64,000 bases of DNA from Lithospermum erythrorhizon (taxonomy: Eukaryota > Streptophyta > Magnoliopsida > Boraginales > Boraginaceae), in NCBI GenBank assembly GCA_019722365.1, contig JADFUC010001680.1:248001-312000 (forward strand), in the 5' to 3' direction. The position numbers and the translations under genes are program-made. Of this stretch, positions 59,823-64,000 are shown one piece after another (position 1 is the stretch's first letter; each line of letters starts with the position of its first letter). Under the pieces are notes generated by a model. The model did no database searches and had not been told where the DNA came from. It worked only from the letters and a program-made list of their open reading frames with translations.

Positions 59823-62800
59823 CTACAAACTATGCTTCTCAAACCTTTCTGTTAGCTTTGAATCGGTTCTTTGTGATTGCTTTGAAGGAGAAGTTGATTC
59901 TCTTGAAGAACTATGATTAAAAAGGTTCAATTTCCCAATGGTCTTCGAAAACGAGCTCATGAATTTTCGGGAACTAGACCTCTCCATATTCCTCTTGATA
60001 CAAACATGGTCTTTCTCTAAATCATTTAATCTCATCCTCATTCTCGCTAACTCAAGTTTCAACTCTCTGTTCTCTCGTCTTAGCGAAGCATAGTTGTCCT
60101 TGGGAGACATCGCGGCACTTAGAGCACCGCTATTTATCCTCCACGAACTGAACATTGGCTTAGGAATGTCATCATCTGGATGGGAGGAGCTAAGTAACGT
60201 GTTGCGAAGTCTCAATTGCTCGAAGTAGAGAACCTGGATGATTGATTGGATAGGGAGGCGTTCATTTTGCGCTGCGTGTGCTCCAGCTTCCTGTGATAGT
60301 TTTTGGAAGTCTACTAGTTTGCATAGTTTCTTCTTATCTGGTTCTGGTACATTTGGATGAGCCTGAATTTCACATTCATGAGATAACAACATCAAATTAT
60401 AAACTACACTTTTAGACATAGACCAGAATTAGTGAGGGCTCCAAAAGTGTCAAGTCATATCAAAATAAACAATTACTGTATATAAGCAACACTTTAATTT
60501 GTTTTCTAAAGTTTTCTATGCCTAAGCAATCATCCAGTTACACGAGTTTGAGTCGAACGAATCAAGATTTCAAGCTCCTCGTTCAAGCTCAAACATAGAA
60601 TGGTGTATTTTGACGCTGGATTTGGCACGAGGAAATACTATAAAAATGTTGTGAACGATAAAGAGAAAAGTATGGAGGCGTTACCTTAAGGTAAACATCA
60701 ATCGCGCGATATAGTCCATCGTGGACAGTTCTCGCGTGGGTGGGTAGAGCTTCTGCTATGGCAATGAACTTGTGGAGCTTGAGATTTGTATCTGGTGCAA
60801 TTTCAGTCATGAAGTTGTCCACCAACTTTGACACTTTATGTAATGCAGTTTGAGAAGGTGAATGAGGACTATCACACTCAAAGACTGATGAGGCATCTTC
60901 CATATCATCTTCATCACTATCTTCAAGCTGAGAGAAATTAACCAATATTCTATGCACTGTATCAACATCAAATAATGTATCACCAGCGTGGTGAAAGGAT
61001 GGGATTAAGAGATCATCTAGAGTAGCAAGATCCAATTGTGATCCTATTCTCCTCTCAAGGTCCATCCTGGAATCAACCGTGCAATCAAGAAGTACAGCGC
61101 TGCGCAACAACCCAAAAAGGAAGCTTATAGGGACAGCAAATTTCTCTACTGGCAGAAGACTGACAATTGTCTCTACAACAAGTTTCTCATAGTCGTTCGT
61201 GTTTGAAACCAAGTCGATTTTTGACTGATTAGTTTGATTCCATAAGCTGGACTTCTTGGTCAACTCTTTCTCTGCATAATTAACAAGGGATGCTCCAATA
61301 CTTTCGGGCCTAACTCCACGATATTTCATAGCTGTTATTACTCTCTGATACAGATCACAACGAAGAACTGAGAGATCTTCTATCCACCAATCTCCTTCAC
61401 ACTTCGCTTGGCGGCTCATGTGGAGTCTGCCAGAGCTACTGTACTCCAAGCGCGAGAAACTCGAGGCAATCTGCTCCACGCAAGCTTTTGATGCAATAGC
61501 ATCAATGCATCTGTTAATAATTCTCAATTCATCTGCAAGAGGAAGCAGATTTTCACAATGTTGCAAGACTTCAACACACATTTCAAGGTTTTTGCATACA
61601 ATGCTGTCAATATACTCTTCTGTTCGGGTACCAAGACTATTATTCGAGAACTCTTCTGTCATTTCAAGATAATCAGAAACACAACACAATTGGGCCACAT
61701 TTGTAGAAGTGATCTCAAAGTTGATTCCGTAACAAAATTTGGCTGCTAGTTCGAATGTCTCAGGCCCTCCTGGCAGACTAACCAACTCAATTCTTGAAAT
61801 TTCGGAGACTCTATGCTCGGATACTAACTTCCTAATTCTTCCACTTCTAGATACCAAAGGAAACTGCATATGAAAAGAAACAGATATACTATCCTTTAAG
61901 TATTCAAGACTCAAATTACTTGTTATTCAAGGAATGTAGCAAGTAGAGGTCATATTATGCATTGAATACATTTTCATGTTAAACGTTACTCATAGTTCAA
62001 CCGAGTCAAATGTTACTTTAATTTTAAGCAAGATTCGATCTGATTTAACTCGTTTAAAGACCTTATTTGTTATGAAAGAAATTACTTGGAACCTACCAAG
62101 TTACTTCTAATCAATATCTACTCAATAAATGAAAAAAAAGGCAAACAATATTGTGGTCTAAGAACCAACATTGGAAGTCTTACCTTGTGCAGTGAAAATG
62201 TGCAACCCTCGACTTCTATTGTTATGTCACTAGGAACATCTCGAAATACCCTGGACGACAAAAATTATCATCAACAAGGTAGAACTAAGATGCTAAAAAA
62301 CATGCATTTCATATTAAGAAGTGTTGTTGAGAACTATCTAAAAAATGACTTATATCAACCTTCTTTGCATATAAAATGCATGAATGAAATATTTCCAATA
62401 CCCTCTTATAGGAAAATGGCTAGATTGACACATTTCGTACAATTTTTGTTAAACTTATCGACACATTTAAAAAATTCTTTTAAATTTTGAAGGTCCATAC
62501 AGATTGATACAAACTTCTATCAATTTGGTATCCAACTTCTGCGATCAAAATTTGTACTATTTGTTATTGGCATGTGTGATAAGAGAAGTAAAAGAGTGAC
62601 AATCTCGTAATGTTTGTTTCCCCCTCTAATACAGACGAGTCTTTGTTAAATAACTCTGATGAGAAGAAAAAAGAAGGCGTTAAGAGACCTTCCTGACCCG
62701 GCTTTTTCGAGTCAAGAAATTTGATGGACAGTATTCAAAAGAACAATGGAGGCAACAAAAAACACACCATTCATTCGATCGCGGACGTGACAATTTAGCC

Positions 62801-62835
62801 GTTTGAAATTGCTGCTGAAGTTGGTGTTTATCCAT
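59823..62835 (-). CDS. BTB/POZ and NPH3 domain protein
   Basis: Member of the plant NPH3/RPT2-like family, substrate adaptors for CULLIN3 ubiquitin ligases or scaffolds at the plasma membrane in phototropin and auxin-transport signalling. Inferred exons are 62768-62835, 62184-62250, 60685-61863 and 59823-60362, joining in frame to 617 residues, with the standard four-exon structure. BTB occupies about 25-125 ('EWVFRDVPSDITIEVEG', 'FPLVSRSGRIRKL' at 46-58, 'KFCYGINFEI'). The NPH3 domain follows ('WWIEDLSVLRCDLYQRV', 'LPVEKFAVPISFLFGLLRSAV', 'DNFMTEIAPDTNL', 'YRAIDVYLK' across the last junction into 'AHPNVPEPDKKKLCKL'). A coiled coil lies at about 530-564 and a Ser-rich tail closes the protein. 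The start at 62835 gives the short N-terminus usual for this subgroup; an in-frame Met at 63009 would add a hydrophobic segment not expected in the family. All landmarks are intact. Confidence 0.94.
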
Positions 62836-64000
62836 GACTATAGTGAAATGAAGAGAATCCAAAAATCCAAGAAAAAGAAAGATAGGTGGATTATAAGAAT
62901 AGAGCAAGTGAACACAAAAGCAGAGTGGGAAGCAAAGGAGACAGGGTAGAGGAAAACAACTAGAATTATTAGTATTATTTATTATTCTGTTGGGGTTGTT
63001 TTTGTCCATTTTTGTTGAACAGTTTTATGTTCAAATCAATCCCTGCAATTGTTCAAGACTTTGGGGCCAAAAAGGATAAAGAAGCGAAAAAATATAAAGC
63101 GTGAAAAGATTGGTAACATTTTCGATTTTTTGTAAAATAAAATTGTAAAGTGCACTTTTAAGAAGATGAAATATTAAGCTCGACCAGACGCGATAGTTAA
63201 TTTTAATTTAGTTTACAATGACTTTACTCATAATGTTTTTAATTTTTAACTATAAATAAAATATTAACTTTAATGTATACTCATATCTGTAATTGAGTCC
63301 TTATTAAACAATATTTTTTTAGTAATAATTTTAATTTAAACTTCAATATTATTTATACTTTAATAGTTTATATATTGTATCCTAAAATAGAAAAGGAAAT
63401 ACTTATATAATATATATCAATTGAGCATTATATAATAATATAACATAGATAATTATTTTAATTTTTTAATCAAACTTCATTTTTATTGAAATGGAAAGCA
63501 CCCTTCCATAGGTTCTTGTGGCGCGAGCCAATCAATAAAATAAAGGGTTTATTACATAAATAAATTCATCAATAGAAAATAAACTACTAAGTATGCTAAT
63601 CAGAATCAGACATCTTCTTCTTTAATTAATTAAAAAAGTTCTATAAGTCTTAGTTATAAAACAATATCAACTATTATCGAAAGTTAATAATCGAGAAAAT
63701 AAGGAAATCATATTATAATTGAATTATGATAAAGTAAATAATGTTACGTATAGACAAAGGTGCTATGCATGTACAAAAATTGAATATATTACATATAAGT
63801 CATATAAGTACATACAAAGACATCTTTCCAATCTTTTTAGAGATCAATTATATGATCGAGAAAAATCGTTACAACGAAAAAATAGTATATAACATGTAAA
63901 GAAAGTAAAGAGTCATATATAATGTCATAAGTTATATCTTTTATTTTGAGTTAAAAACTAATATAACCTAACATTGAACTTATATTAACTTGTAATAACT
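62836..64000. other. Upstream of the NPH3 gene, no further gene
   Basis: 62836-63060 probably holds the 5'UTR and core promoter. Beyond that the sequence to the window end is strongly AT-rich and shows no coding signal or recognisable repeat. Confidence 0.5.

Noticed and set aside
1..64000. CRISPR array, operon, prophage or biosynthetic gene cluster
   Set aside because: Gene structure is that of plant nuclear DNA. No regularly spaced repeats, co-directional gene cassettes or pathway-linked neighbours were found.

Overview
The window is nuclear DNA from a dicot plant. Genes are intron-rich with GT-AG junctions, coding islands sit in AT-rich DNA full of decayed retrotransposons and Stowaway-like MITEs, and every recognisable protein belongs to a plant family. 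The abundance of 'ctccctcc' MITE ends and 'tacggagtat' motifs recalls Caryophyllales (beet/spinach relatives). That placement is an inference from memory of such genomes and not proven here.

Layout. 1-8.3 kb: transposon graveyard with two decayed Ty1/copia pol fragments and an LTR-like stretch, all on the minus strand. 8.47-12.03 kb (+): nine-exon GH3 beta-glucan exohydrolase. 12-15.4 kb: intergenic, with CAC/GTG-rich DNA and a fold-back. 15.47-19.49 kb (-): three-exon profilin whose 3.4-kb first intron holds MITEs, an LTR-like piece and a SINE-like insertion with a 13-bp target-site duplication. 20.9-21.6 kb (-): tRNA guanine-N7 methyltransferase. 24.16-30.2 kb (-): an old Ty1/copia element with paired LTRs and an initiator-tRNA-Met primer-binding site. 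32.6-34.0 kb: an unrecognised broken reading frame behind a TATA box. 34.99-41.44 kb (-): DUF630/DUF632 (NRG2-like) protein carrying an internal 23-residue tandem repeat. 43-51 kb: repeat-rich, with an F-box fragment and a FORGETTER1/Strawberry-notch fragment. 52.69-55.45 kb (-): intronless LRR receptor-like protein. 56.59-58.75 kb (-): DUF866 CXXC zinc-binding protein. 59.82-62.84 kb (-): BTB-NPH3 protein.

The seven apparently functional genes serve unrelated roles: cell-wall glucan turnover, actin dynamics, tRNA modification, a plasma-membrane-associated regulator, surface perception, a small zinc protein, and a CUL3-adaptor-type signalling protein. They are neighbours and not a pathway. 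I found no operon, gene cluster, CRISPR array, rRNA or tRNA gene, and nothing that amounts to a new multi-gene system. The more unusual signals are local: a duplicated splice donor, a GC-AG intron, a recently expanded-looking coding repeat, SINE insertions, gene fragments and a perfect 32-bp hairpin.
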